Shown here: positions 16,833-25,152 of the stretch, piece by piece
Numbering within the stretch: the first letter of the stretch is position 1
Layout of the letters: each line of letters opens with the position of its first letter
Source of the DNA: JBBITW01 sp037440525
GTDB lineage: Bacteria > Desulfobacterota > BSN033 > UBA1163
Direction of reading: 5' to 3'
DNA: 27,292 nt
Assembly (NCBI GenBank): GCA_037440525.1
Contig: JBBITW010000029.1
Coordinates: 1-27,292, forward strand
Made by a program: the position numbers and the translations under genes
The notes under the pieces: model-generated
Databases searched by the model: none
What the model was told of the DNA's origin: nothing
Seen by the model: the letters and a program-made list of their open reading frames with translations, nothing else

Positions 16833-17651
16833 TTATTCTTTAACAAATTTTTGTGCAACAGCCATAATCATATGACTAATGAAAAAGGCTGGTAGGAGGT
16901 AGGAAAAAAGATGGTGTGTCAATTTATACCCAAATGTTCCTGATTTAAATATCCTGAAATCCCAGTCAAGGAAGCGTCCAACACCTTCTGGTTTGTGAAT
17001 TGGGTTTATCCATTTTACACGAAATCCTCTCAATTCAAGCTCCTGATAAATTTCCCCTTTGGTAAATCTCCATTGATAAAATCTATGGGGCTGAATATAG
17101 CTATTCTTTTTATACCTGTTAGACCTATTGTGAAATTCTAAGGCATCACGCAATATGTGTCGCCAGTTCTGGTAAGGCACACTCATAAATAACCAACCAT
17201 TAGGTTTTAAAATTCTATTGACTTCTTTTAGACAATCCCCCATACCATTTTCATAATGTTCAAAAACACCCCATGAGATACAGGCATCAAATGAATCGTT
17301 TTCAAAAAAGGTTTTTCTAATATCTCCATGAATGAACTGATAATCGGGTAATAATTCTTTTAAACGTAGAATAGTTTTCTCGCTTATATCCAATCCCACT
17401 GCATCATATCCTTGATCTGCGAGAAAAACTGTCCATTCACCCATTCCACATCCAGCATCAAGGATTCTACCCCTTACTGGTATATTTTTGAGAAAGGGCT
17501 TAATGATTCTGTATTCTTCCCGCTTTGTAATTGATTCAGTTTTAATTTTTCGATCGAAGGAATCCCAACGTTCTGTCCAGAACTTTTCAACAAAATCAAT
17601 CCCATTTAATCTCTCTTCATGAATGGATATAGCTATATAATCTTTCCTCAT
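16833..17651 (-). CDS. Class I SAM-dependent methyltransferase with hydrophobic C-terminus
   Basis: 272 aa. AdoMet motif I is RILDAGCGMGEW (62-73), followed by VGLDISEKTILRLKELL, FIHGDIRKTFF and FDACISWGVFEHYENG, then VNRILKPNGWLFMSVPYQNW, all diagnostic of Methyltransf_11-type enzymes. The last 30 residues (YKLTHHLFSYLLPAFFISHMIMAVAQKF) are hydrophobic and may hold the enzyme at the membrane, as in some methyltransferases acting on lipid-linked sugars. It starts 9 nt after the neighbouring methyltransferase gene. The two differ strongly in sequence, so they probably modify different positions or residues. Confidence 0.9.
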   Translation of the reverse strand: MRKDYIAISIHEERLNGIDFVEKFWTERWDSFDRKIKTESITKREEYRIIKPFLKNIPVRGRILDAGCGMGEWTVFLADQGYDAVGLDISEKTILRLKELLPDYQFIHGDIRKTFFENDSFDACISWGVFEHYENGMGDCLKEVNRILKPNGWLFMSVPYQNWRHILRDALEFHNRSNRYKKNSYIQPHRFYQWRFTKGEIYQELELRGFRVKWINPIHKPEGVGRFLDWDFRIFKSGTFGYKLTHHLFSYLLPAFFISHMIMAVAQKFVKE

Positions 17652-17660
17652 AAATTTGGA

Positions 17661-18380
17661 TTACTTACGACAGACTGCAACCAATTGCCCATAATCTAAG
17701 GAAGGTATATGAGAAACCTTTAAAAAAGGATTATATCCAATTCTTGTCAGGCAATTAATAATGCTCTGCCAGAACCCTCCCCTTCTCCAACGGTAATACC
17801 ACCTCATCGGCCAGCATGCCTGTAAATTAACCTCTTTGAAATATTGATCAAGTAGGGACTTTAGTGAATCAGGTTTGAATTCTTGGACATGAGATCGATC
17901 CCAAACATGTTCAGGATTTTTATTTGGTGTACTGAGAAGAAGTATACCTCCAGATCTCAATACCCTATTAATTTCCATTAGTGTATCCTGTGGATTAAAA
18001 AGATGTTCAATTACATCTGCAAGGATTACGGCATCAAATTGATTATCTTGAATTGGGACTTTATCTCCGGAGGCCATTATAACAGACCAATTACCATTTT
18101 TATTCTTTCTGTTAAGCTCATTATAGGCCAATGAAACCCCTAACCAATTGTTATCAATGCCATAAACCTTTTTAATTCCTTTAACCAAAATGAGATACAT
18201 AAGATAACCATCGCCACAACCAATATCCAATACATTTTCAACAGAAGGAGGTAAAAAACTTAAAAGGACCTGATAACGAGCTACCAGTAGGGGATTAAAT
18301 TGAGGATTTCTCCATCCGGAATCTGCTTGTCTCCAATGATACGGGCCTGAGCTTTTATATTTCTCAAACTCAGACATCAT
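17661..18380 (-). CDS. Class I SAM-dependent methyltransferase
   Basis: 239 aa. AdoMet-binding motif I is VLDIGCGDGYLMYLI (50-64), then VYGIDNNWLGVSLAYNEL, VIMASGDKVPIQDNQFDAVI, LADVIEHLFNPQDTLMEINR and GGILLLSTPNKNPEHVWD, the standard order for Methyltransf_11. The N-terminus HWRQADSGWRNPQFNPLLVARY is unusual and may recognise the acceptor. The start is one of two adjacent ATG codons (18380 or 18377); GAGGAGAG lies 12 nt upstream. The 108-nt gap before it holds no ORF or hairpin. It heads a three-gene run of methyltransferase, methyltransferase and GT4. Confidence 0.9.
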   Translation of the reverse strand: MMSEFEKYKSSGPYHWRQADSGWRNPQFNPLLVARYQVLLSFLPPSVENVLDIGCGDGYLMYLILVKGIKKVYGIDNNWLGVSLAYNELNRKNKNGNWSVIMASGDKVPIQDNQFDAVILADVIEHLFNPQDTLMEINRVLRSGGILLLSTPNKNPEHVWDRSHVQEFKPDSLKSLLDQYFKEVNLQACWPMRWYYRWRRGGFWQSIINCLTRIGYNPFLKVSHIPSLDYGQLVAVCRK

Positions 18381-18488
18381 TAACTATAACATCTCTCCTC
18401 GCTTTTATACTTCCTCGATAATGACATTTATTATTCGAAAATAAGATCCTTCACCCTGAAGCACTGAAAAAAGATTTAAAGGAATCAT

Positions 18489-19607
18489 TTAATTAAGGCC
18501 CAATGCATAATCTCTTAAAATTTCTCCATATTTTTTACTGTTATAATATTCTTCTACCAACTTTCGAGCATTCTTCCCAATTCGAGAGGCCTCTTCAGGA
18601 TGAGCAATAAGAAAAGAGATGGCCTCTTTAAGTGCATTGACATCCTCGGGTTTCACAAGATAGCAGGTTTCAAGATGTTTCATCCTTTTTCTATCCCAAA
18701 GACCAGGGGTATCGGATAGGATAACCGCCTTTTCACAGGACATGGCCTGCAGAGTGGCACTATGGCCTGAATTCCTTGGTTCGTTTTTAACCGGAATAAC
18801 AACAAACTTTGAACTTCTATACCATTCCCTTAGCTCTATCCAGTCAAGATCGCTTTTTACAGTAATTGTCGGTTTTAATAAATCCTTATTAATATTTTGC
18901 CTCGTAACAATTTTTAAAGGGTATTCCCCAATGGCCTTTAAGAGTGAAGAATAATCACGAAGTGGATCACTCCCAACACTTAGAATATAATTTCCTTTCT
19001 CTGATTGATTCAGATTTTTAGGTGTCCAAAAATTTTCATCAATACCAAAATAAATGACCTTTGGATTGATAAGAAAAGAGTTCATAAAGGAATTCTTGAG
19101 GGCTTGAGCATCTCCTTCACCAAATACTACCAACAACTCTGCCTTCTCTAACCACTTACCTATTCTCTGATATATCCACTTATTGATCTTGCCCTTTGAT
19201 ACTTTCTCTGATACTTTGTAAAGCCCTTGGCTGATATAGATTATTCTTCCTTTTACATTTCCTGCATATTTCTGCCATAGGATTGGTAGACCAACCGAGT
19301 CTTTAGTTGTTACAATAATATCCGCAGAGTTAATCTTTTCACGATTTCTCCAATATAAAGGAGAATAGAACCCGATTGAAAAACGCTTTGCAAAAATTCT
19401 ATGTAACAATTTCCATAAAAATTCAGAGGGGTATTTTCTTCCGGAATTGTTATCGACAAAATCAACTTCAAGATCGGGATGATTGAAATATGGAAGGCCA
19501 TAGAGAAATTCATTTGGCGCCAATCCTTTATTATGCATTTTCATTAAATATTTCCATTCTCCCCCGAAAACAAATAAAACTCGCTTTTTTATTGATAGCC
19601 CTTTCAT
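18489..19607 (-). CDS. GT4-like glycosyltransferase with altered donor motif
   Basis: 372 aa, GT-B layout. The donor half has YILSVGSDPLRDYSSLLKAI, LKIVTRQNINKDLL, LREWYRSSKFVVIPVKNEPR and VILSDTPGLWDRKRM, then a GT4-type tail with HPEEASRIGKNARKLVEEYY. At the position of the EX7E pair the sequence is NSGHSATLQAMSCEKAV, so both glutamates are replaced (N...Q). The first half includes IIVTTKDSVGLPILWQ and GRIIYISQGLYKVSEK. The enzyme may use a different donor geometry or be a divergent, possibly inactive, member. It starts 3 nt after the SDR gene stop codon. Assignment as a glycosyltransferase is firm; activity is less so. Confidence 0.85.
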   Translation of the reverse strand: MKGLSIKKRVLFVFGGEWKYLMKMHNKGLAPNEFLYGLPYFNHPDLEVDFVDNNSGRKYPSEFLWKLLHRIFAKRFSIGFYSPLYWRNREKINSADIIVTTKDSVGLPILWQKYAGNVKGRIIYISQGLYKVSEKVSKGKINKWIYQRIGKWLEKAELLVVFGEGDAQALKNSFMNSFLINPKVIYFGIDENFWTPKNLNQSEKGNYILSVGSDPLRDYSSLLKAIGEYPLKIVTRQNINKDLLKPTITVKSDLDWIELREWYRSSKFVVIPVKNEPRNSGHSATLQAMSCEKAVILSDTPGLWDRKRMKHLETCYLVKPEDVNALKEAISFLIAHPEEASRIGKNARKLVEEYYNSKKYGEILRDYALGLN

Positions 19608-19610
19608 CTC

Positions 19611-20474
19611 TCAGATAGAAAGCCCCTCCTTAATACTCATAACCTTCGACTCAAATCCATACCTTTTGGGTATAGTGAGATCAAAATTTGGTATTCGAAA
19701 AAGTTCGTAAGACATAAACTGATGATCAAATCTGATATCAGTCTTTTTTCCCAAGAATTCCAATAGGATCTTCGCGAGTTCCCCTATTGTGATGGTAATC
19801 TCGGAACGGAGGTTAAAGAAATGCTGACCTGAAAAAGATAAGTTAAGTTTAACAAATTCGCAGACATCATTAACATGTAAAAAATTTCGTACCTGGGTTC
19901 CATCTCCAAAAACAATTAATTCTCCACCAGCTTCAATCTTCTTCAAAAGATCTGGTATAACATGGGATTCTCCAACCTTTTGATATCTACGGCACTGCTC
20001 CTTTCCAAAAAGATTTGTTGGCCTTATAACCATAAAGTTTTTGATATATTTTGAAAATAAAAACTCCCATCGAGCCTTAGAAATTGCATAAGGTGTTTTC
20101 TGATCAATGGAAACCAGAGAATCATGGACGAATGATTGATTGACTTCAAAAACATTTATACTCGAGAAAAAGATAAGATGATTACAGGAAGCATTTTTAC
20201 ATATCCTAAGAACATTATTATTGATCTTGTCGTTTATCTCTATAATCTCTGGTTTCAGGTTAAATAGAAATCCACCCACGGCACTTGCAAGGTGAATAAC
20301 GATGTCAATGTTCATTTTATCTCTAAACGGTTGAGTAAGATCATGTTGGATAAAAGTATCCGATTGATTTTCTAAATCAATATCTATTCCTATCACATGA
20401 TGGTCGGCCTTCTTTAACTGTTCTACCAATACCTGTCCTGTAAAACCTGCGCTTCCTGTAACAAGAATGTTCAT
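19611..20474 (-). CDS. NAD-dependent epimerase/dehydratase (extended SDR)
   Basis: 287 aa, cytoplasmic nucleotide-sugar enzyme. The Rossmann motif GSAGFTG (7-13) fits GxxGxxG. D31 at the end of strand beta-2 favours NAD(H). The catalytic set includes FFSSINVF (Ser104/105) and YAISK (Tyr129, Lys133), with RPTNLFG and the substrate-side RNFLHVNDVCEFV after it. Extended SDRs epimerise, dehydrate or reduce nucleotide sugars; length and motifs do not separate these options. It probably supplies one activated sugar to the neighbouring glycosyltransferases. ATG 20474 has a weak upstream AGG, and a palindromic repeat ends 14 nt before it. Confidence 0.91.
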   Translation of the reverse strand: MNILVTGSAGFTGQVLVEQLKKADHHVIGIDIDLENQSDTFIQHDLTQPFRDKMNIDIVIHLASAVGGFLFNLKPEIIEINDKINNNVLRICKNASCNHLIFFSSINVFEVNQSFVHDSLVSIDQKTPYAISKARWEFLFSKYIKNFMVIRPTNLFGKEQCRRYQKVGESHVIPDLLKKIEAGGELIVFGDGTQVRNFLHVNDVCEFVKLNLSFSGQHFFNLRSEITITIGELAKILLEFLGKKTDIRFDHQFMSYELFRIPNFDLTIPKRYGFESKVMSIKEGLSI

Positions 20475-20488
20475 AATGAAAATACAAC

Positions 20489-20649
20489 CTAAATTGAGCG
20501 ATATTTTATAAAAAGCCTTTATTTATCAGTCATTGCGAGCCCGCAGGGCGTGGCAATCTCATAGATTCCTCGCTTCGCTCGGAATAACAATTTGGAGGAG
20601 ATTGCTTCGGCTTTGCCTCGCAATGACAATTTATAATGGCTCAATTTAG
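20489..20649. repeat. Composite palindromic repeat with 11-bp terminal inverted repeats
   Basis: A 161-bp element in the 188-nt gap. Perfect 11-bp ends ctaaattgagc (20489-20499) and gctcaatttag (20639-20649) enclose two CATTGCGAG arms in opposite orientation (20529-20560 and 20598-20628). Between them is an inverted copy of the CATTCCGAG unit (20561-20589) also found at 14792-14820. There is no coding capacity and no clear target-site duplication. It resembles a MITE or REP composite and could fold into a strong hairpin in the transcript. Confidence 0.85.
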
Positions 20650-20662
20650 ATATAATATTTTA

Positions 20663-22078
20663 TTAAAGTTTATTAATAATTCTTTTAATTTTTTTCTTGA
20701 ATAATCGGAGTAACTGCAAGGGATTGTGGAGCAACAGATATCTTCTTTGATATCTTCTCATCAACCTTGATGCGCCTTTAAAAAGGACTTCAACTTTATC
20801 GTTGTAATAAATGGGAACATCATAATTTATTTTGATCCCGGGATAATCCTTGAACCAGCTAAAATCTTCTGGGAGAATTCCTGATTTTATTGCATCGTGG
20901 TAAATACCTGTCCCAGGATAAATGAAAAGGCCACCATCACCAATATTTGCAATAAAGTTGGGTTGTATTTTTTTTAACTGATAAATGAGTATTAAAGTTT
21001 CTCTAAAATCCTCAAGGGTTTCTGTGGGAGAACCTATTATAAATGTTCCCTTAGCAATAATTCCTAAATTATTACAGGTTCTAACAGCCTCTATCATTTG
21101 CTCCTTATTAATATTTTTATTTAAATATTTAAGGATTTTTGGACTTCCAGATTCCATCCCAAATGATATGGATTGGAGACCTATCTCACGAAGCATCTTA
21201 AATGTATCATAATTAACAGAATTCACTCTCCCATAGCAAAGAAAAGGAATAAATATCTTTCTTTTTCTCATTTCGTAAGCGAACTCTTTAATTCTTTTTT
21301 CATTGGTTGTAAAATTATCATCATAAATATAAATTCCATCACATTTTCTTTCATTTATTAAATATTCTATTTCGTCAACAACATTTACAATATCTCTATA
21401 CCTGAAGCCTTTCCCTCCATGGGTAACATACGCAGAACAGAACCTACATGCGTAAGGACATCCCCTGCTCGTAATGAGATACTCTATTTTCTTTGCATTC
21501 ACTGACACATCCGACGGAAAGATAAGATTGTATTTTTCCGTATTGAATAAATCTCTATCTGGCCATGGATATGAATCAAGATTTTCAATTATCGCCTTCT
21601 CTTCAATTATGGATGAAATTCCTATCTGAGATTTATATACCAGCCCTGGAAGTTTAAGGATATCTTTTTTCCCTTCCATAATATTTGAGCACAATCGATA
21701 CATTACCTCTTCACCATCTCCAAGTATAGCGCTATCTGCATCAACAAATTTTAAGGTATCATAAGGGGCGCTTGTTACATGATGGCCTCCTAAGGTTATG
21801 TGGGCATCAGGCAATGTATCTCTTATCCATCTTGCAATAGTTGGAACTTTGAGTCGCGAATGAGTAGTGAAACTAATCCCAACAATCTTCGGGTGATTTT
21901 TCAGTAAATAATTCTTAAATTCTTCCTCTCCAAATTTTTCGTATACCATATCCAAAGCCCCTATCTTAAGCCCCTTTATTTTAAGATAAGAAGAGATACA
22001 TGCTAAACCGAGAGGAATGGCAGTTCCTTTGGCCATGGGGCCAAAACTCAATGGGGCATTAATTAATAAAACATCCAT
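20663..22078 (-). CDS. Cobalamin-binding-type radical SAM enzyme
   Basis: 471 aa. The N-terminal domain is B12-binding-like (MDVLLINAPLSFGP, VGISFTTHSRLKVP, ITLGGHHVTSAP, ILGDGEEVM), followed by a radical SAM core with TSRGCPYACRFCS; Cys207, Cys211 and Cys214 are the iron-sulfur ligands. YRDIVNVVDEIEYLI, GLQSISFGMESGSPKILKYL and TFIIGSPTETLEDFRETL mark the rest of the fold. At the lower-ligand position there is D43-M-V-Y, so the DxHxxG histidine is missing, as in the paralogue at 11966-13426. It closes the CMP-sugar module and could methylate or rearrange a carbon of the activated sugar or lipid carrier. AAGGATAGGA lies just before ATG 22078. Confidence 0.92.
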   Translation of the reverse strand: MDVLLINAPLSFGPMAKGTAIPLGLACISSYLKIKGLKIGALDMVYEKFGEEEFKNYLLKNHPKIVGISFTTHSRLKVPTIARWIRDTLPDAHITLGGHHVTSAPYDTLKFVDADSAILGDGEEVMYRLCSNIMEGKKDILKLPGLVYKSQIGISSIIEEKAIIENLDSYPWPDRDLFNTEKYNLIFPSDVSVNAKKIEYLITSRGCPYACRFCSAYVTHGGKGFRYRDIVNVVDEIEYLINERKCDGIYIYDDNFTTNEKRIKEFAYEMRKRKIFIPFLCYGRVNSVNYDTFKMLREIGLQSISFGMESGSPKILKYLNKNINKEQMIEAVRTCNNLGIIAKGTFIIGSPTETLEDFRETLILIYQLKKIQPNFIANIGDGGLFIYPGTGIYHDAIKSGILPEDFSWFKDYPGIKINYDVPIYYNDKVEVLFKGASRLMRRYQRRYLLLHNPLQLLRLFKKKIKRIINKL

Positions 22079-22092
22079 TACGTCCTATCCTT

Positions 22093-22824
22093 CTAAAGAG
22101 ATCTCCCTATGAGATATGTTTCTTCTTTTGCTACAGCATAATATTTACCACCAGAATCCATATTACCCTTACGGCAGATGAAGGCAGCACGGTTTTTAGC
22201 CATAGCAGGAGATTGTTTTTTATGACAATTCGATCTCCTAACCTCCTCAAAACCAACCATTTTTAGCCATGCCTCAATCGCACTTGATGAAGGAAGATGC
22301 GTAACATTAAGACTTATATGATATTTTCTTTTATATTCTACAGAAGGAGGATAAATTATTTCTACACACTTTTGATTACGTAATTTTTTTTGTCTTATGG
22401 TTGCTGATTCAATGACCAAAATCCCTTTTTGTTTTAAAAGATCATAGAGCTTTCTTATCATTCTTAATTGTTCAGGATTGTGGTAGAGGACACCTGTGCA
22501 CCAGATACAATCAAAAGGTTCCAATCTCTCAACTTCCGGGCTATACATAAAATTGGCTGAGATATATTTTATCCTATCTGAATTTATCTCCTTTAGCCAT
22601 TTAGAATTTGTTTCCTCCATACTTGGGAGGTCAATAAGCACAAGAGTTTCCGGATTAAGTGTTAGCAAACGCAATGTATCTTTTCCATCCTTAGGGCCGA
22701 TTTCAAGAATACGTTTAAGAGAATCCCCATCCAGGTATTCCTTGAGTTCATGAAATAGATATTCCCGATAATCTCCCCGGTTTTCTTTTCTCAATATCTT
22801 CTTAATAATGGTTTTCAAATTCAT
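22093..22824 (-). CDS. SAM-dependent methyltransferase (CmoB-like fold)
   Basis: 243 aa. Motif I is RILEIGPKDGKDT (38-50), with an unusual proline/lysine loop in place of GCGxG; VLIDLPSMEETN and FDCIWCTGVLYHNPEQLRMI follow. The GVLYH and LLKQKGILVIES strands, plus SSSAIEAWLKMVGFEEV and KNRAAFICRK near the end, resemble the CmoB/DUF1698-type group. Because it lies between a CMP-sugar synthetase and a radical SAM gene, its acceptor is probably the activated sugar or a carrier-linked sugar rather than tRNA; this is inference. It overlaps the cytidylyltransferase gene by ATGA (4 nt), a sign of coupling. Confidence 0.86.
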   Translation of the reverse strand: MNLKTIIKKILRKENRGDYREYLFHELKEYLDGDSLKRILEIGPKDGKDTLRLLTLNPETLVLIDLPSMEETNSKWLKEINSDRIKYISANFMYSPEVERLEPFDCIWCTGVLYHNPEQLRMIRKLYDLLKQKGILVIESATIRQKKLRNQKCVEIIYPPSVEYKRKYHISLNVTHLPSSSAIEAWLKMVGFEEVRRSNCHKKQSPAMAKNRAAFICRKGNMDSGGKYYAVAKEETYLIGRSL

Positions 22825-23534
22825 TGAATTTTTAATCTCTTTTTAAGATAAAATTCGGCAAACTCGATATCTTCCATTGTATCTATACTTATCATTGGTT
22901 CTGTGATAACTATTGGAGAACACCTTCTTCCCATAATGCTTTTTTGATTTAATAGACATTCACGTGTTACAGCATAGGCAGCTCCATTTCTATGATAAAG
23001 CTGGGTTAACTGCTGACGGGCAATAATCGTTGCTCCACGATCATCATAAAAATTTAAAACACCATTCTCATAAATTAATTGTTTCAAAGGATGATTCTTA
23101 GAATCGGTTGGAGAAACAGTCCAGACCGCATCCCAGTTACCATCAATCAATTTATTAATCGTTTCTGTTACATGTTCAGGCCTTCGTAAGGGTGATGTTG
23201 GTTGAAGCATGACAATCACATCATACTGGATATTATCAAGCTTTTCTATTTCTATTAAGGCATGGGTTAATACGTCCACATCGCCTATAAAATCTCCAGA
23301 TAGCTCAGGAGGACGATAAAAAGGTACATCCAATCCTGACTCTTTTGCCACTTTTGCAATCTCCTGATGATCTGTTGAAACGATAGCCCTATCAAAATAA
23401 TTTAATTCTTTAATAAGAATTCCCACTCGTGCTACCAGAGGAATACCAAGCAAAGGATATATGTTTTTCAATGGAATCCCTTTACTTCCACCTCTTGCAG
23501 GCACAATTGCAATGATTCTTTTTCCCTTTAGCAC
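22821..23534 (-). CDS. CMP-nonulosonate cytidylyltransferase (NeuA-like)
   Basis: 237 aa, typical for acylneuraminate cytidylyltransferases. Conserved blocks: IVPARGGSKGIPLKN (10-24, CTP binding), RAIVSTDHQEIAKVA (49-63), MLQPTSPLRRPEHV (109-122), NGAAYAVTR (183-191) and SIDTMEDIEFAE (216-227) with metal-binding Asp. The family transfers CMP from CTP to an anomeric hydroxyl of a nine-carbon acidic sugar such as N-acetylneuraminate, legionaminate or pseudaminate; KDO-type enzymes use the same fold. Association with a NeuB-like synthase two genes upstream makes a nonulosonate the most likely substrate. The start is GTG 23534 with AAAGG about 10 nt upstream. Which nonulosonate is made cannot be settled here. 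Confidence 0.9.
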   Translation of the reverse strand: MLKGKRIIAIVPARGGSKGIPLKNIYPLLGIPLVARVGILIKELNYFDRAIVSTDHQEIAKVAKESGLDVPFYRPPELSGDFIGDVDVLTHALIEIEKLDNIQYDVIVMLQPTSPLRRPEHVTETINKLIDGNWDAVWTVSPTDSKNHPLKQLIYENGVLNFYDDRGATIIARQQLTQLYHRNGAAYAVTRECLLNQKSIMGRRCSPIVITEPMISIDTMEDIEFAEFYLKKRLKIQ

Positions 23535-23566
23535 AATAGCGAAACCTTTATTTTTACTAAAATATT

Positions 23567-24460
23567 TTAAGGTTGAAGCCAGGCATATATATAATCGGCA
23601 CGGCCTTTTTCCTCAAGGTCACGGCAGAAGTGTGCATTTAAGGAAGGGGATATAGTGAGTCTTCCAAAGCCAGTTGGTTTTTTATCCCGTAGCCAGAGTA
23701 AAAAGTTGGAAAGATCGAAGCGATGTATATATTTTATAAATACCTTTGAAAAATTTGCCTCTCTTGCTAAATATTCAATAGCTGATCCACTAAAATACCA
23801 TTTATGGACAACGCGATAAAAGAAACTTGGATAATCATCCGGAAGAAGCTCTAAGAGCCAATCATTTAGATTTGGTGTACTGATTAATAAAATCCCATTA
23901 GACTTAAGTAATCTACGGATCTGTTGAAGTATGCCCTTAGGATCATCCAAATGTTCAATAACACTAAAACAGACTGCCAGATCAACCTTTCCGACCCATT
24001 CTTCTGAAATCTCTTCACAATAGCTATAAACATAATGTCCCTTAGCTAATAATTCGGCATGAAAATTTTTTTGTGGTTCAATTCCAATTGTTTTACTGCT
24101 ATAGCCCTTGACCAAATCTAAAAAGGAACCTGCTCCACACCCAATATCCATTATGATACGATTCCTAAGATCTCCTGTCCCTACTATGTTTATCTTTTCC
24201 AACTGTTCGATGTCATGAGTCTTGTAAAAATGTTCTATCGAATCACTTCCATCAACTATTTCCCTATATTTTCCAGATTCGTAGTCAATTTGTGAAATCT
24301 CCAAGAATCCAACTTCACATTTATTACACTTAAATATAGTTCTCGGTTCGTCAGTTAATTCACCAAACTTCCCAATCCGGATTCGCCCATAGTATAAAAC
24401 ACTCCAATCGTTACCCCCACAAATTTTGCAAGAATCTCTTGATGTTAAGATTTGATTCAT
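23567..24460 (-). CDS. Methyltransferase with N-terminal Cys4 zinc-ribbon-like motif
   Basis: About 297 aa. From ATG 24460 the N-terminus carries two CxxC pairs, CKICGGND (Cys11, Cys14) and FKCNKCEVGF (Cys45, Cys48), a likely zinc knuckle found in some sugar C- and O-methyltransferases. The SAM domain follows: IIMDIGCGAGSFLDLV (motif I), KTIGIEPQKNFHAELL, DLAVCFSVIEHLDDP and GILLISTPNLNDW. A C-terminal cap region (YFSGSAIEYLAREANF) completes it. TTG 24472 could start it 12 nt earlier and overlap the HAD gene by 8 nt; the ATG lies 4 nt after the HAD stop. It may methylate the sugar handled by the neighbouring synthase and cytidylyltransferase. Confidence 0.87.
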   Translation of the reverse strand: MNQILTSRDSCKICGGNDWSVLYYGRIRIGKFGELTDEPRTIFKCNKCEVGFLEISQIDYESGKYREIVDGSDSIEHFYKTHDIEQLEKINIVGTGDLRNRIIMDIGCGAGSFLDLVKGYSSKTIGIEPQKNFHAELLAKGHYVYSYCEEISEEWVGKVDLAVCFSVIEHLDDPKGILQQIRRLLKSNGILLISTPNLNDWLLELLPDDYPSFFYRVVHKWYFSGSAIEYLAREANFSKVFIKYIHRFDLSNFLLWLRDKKPTGFGRLTISPSLNAHFCRDLEEKGRADYIYAWLQP

Positions 24461-24464
24461 TACT

Positions 24465-25124
24465 TTAACCAAACTTTCTTTGAATTACATGACAAAGATC
24501 ATTTAGGGATTCTATAAGGATGACTCCTTTACTATTAAAATCATTAAATTTATTCTTCACTCCAATGAAATGACAACCTACCTTCATGGCAGCCTCAAGG
24601 TCATTTTCTTTATCACCAACAAATACGGATTCTGTAGCAGAGATTTTTTCTCTTTCAAGAATTTTTTTTAAGTTCTCCTTTTTCGTTTTAGAGCCACCAT
24701 ATATTCCATTAAAGTAATTTTTCCAGCCCCTTCTAAAAATAATTCTTTCAAGAGGTTCTTCAGGTGTTAAAGAATTGACATAGATTCTATATTTCTCCGA
24801 AAGTTCTTTCAAAACCAAAGAGGCTCCTGGAATCTCAAAACATGTACTTGCGAAGCTTTCACATATATTATTGTATTTTAAAGCAAACTCATTAACTAAT
24901 GTTTCAAACCTGTCTCCTACATGAATTTTGCCTATTTCTTCTAATCTTTTTATAATCCTTCCGATTATAATGTAACGATTACTATAAGGATCATTACTAA
25001 TAATAGAATCAATTGTCTCCTCAACATCACCAAAATTTAAGAATATATCAAAGTATGCCTTTCTCTTAATTAGATTAGTATCGACCAATACGCCATCAAA
25101 ATCGAAAACAACACATTTAATCAT
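24465..25124 (-). CDS. HAD-superfamily phosphatase
   Basis: 219 aa. Motif I is FDFDGVLVDT (7-16) with nucleophile Asp8 and acid/base Asp10. Motif II is Ser118 in VNSLTP, a lysine-rich motif III lies at about 146-154, and motif IV is FVGDKENDLEAA (168-179) with the acidic pair around Asp171 and Asp175. A helical cap between residues about 17 and 90 places it with the phosphoglycolate-phosphatase-like group. Lying between a NeuB-like synthase and a NeuA-like cytidylyltransferase, it could remove a phosphate left on a nonulosonate 9-phosphate or a sugar phosphate, as in other sialic-acid-type pathways. It starts 28 nt after the synthase gene with a weak GGGTAAG ahead. Confidence 0.9.
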   Translation of the reverse strand: MIKCVVFDFDGVLVDTNLIKRKAYFDIFLNFGDVEETIDSIISNDPYSNRYIIIGRIIKRLEEIGKIHVGDRFETLVNEFALKYNNICESFASTCFEIPGASLVLKELSEKYRIYVNSLTPEEPLERIIFRRGWKNYFNGIYGGSKTKKENLKKILEREKISATESVFVGDKENDLEAAMKVGCHFIGVKNKFNDFNSKGVILIESLNDLCHVIQRKFG

Positions 25125-25152
25125 TACTATACTTACCCAATTTTATACAAAT

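Noticed and set aside
20489..20649. Insertion sequence
   Set aside because: It has inverted ends but no transposase, only 161 bp, and no visible target-site duplication.
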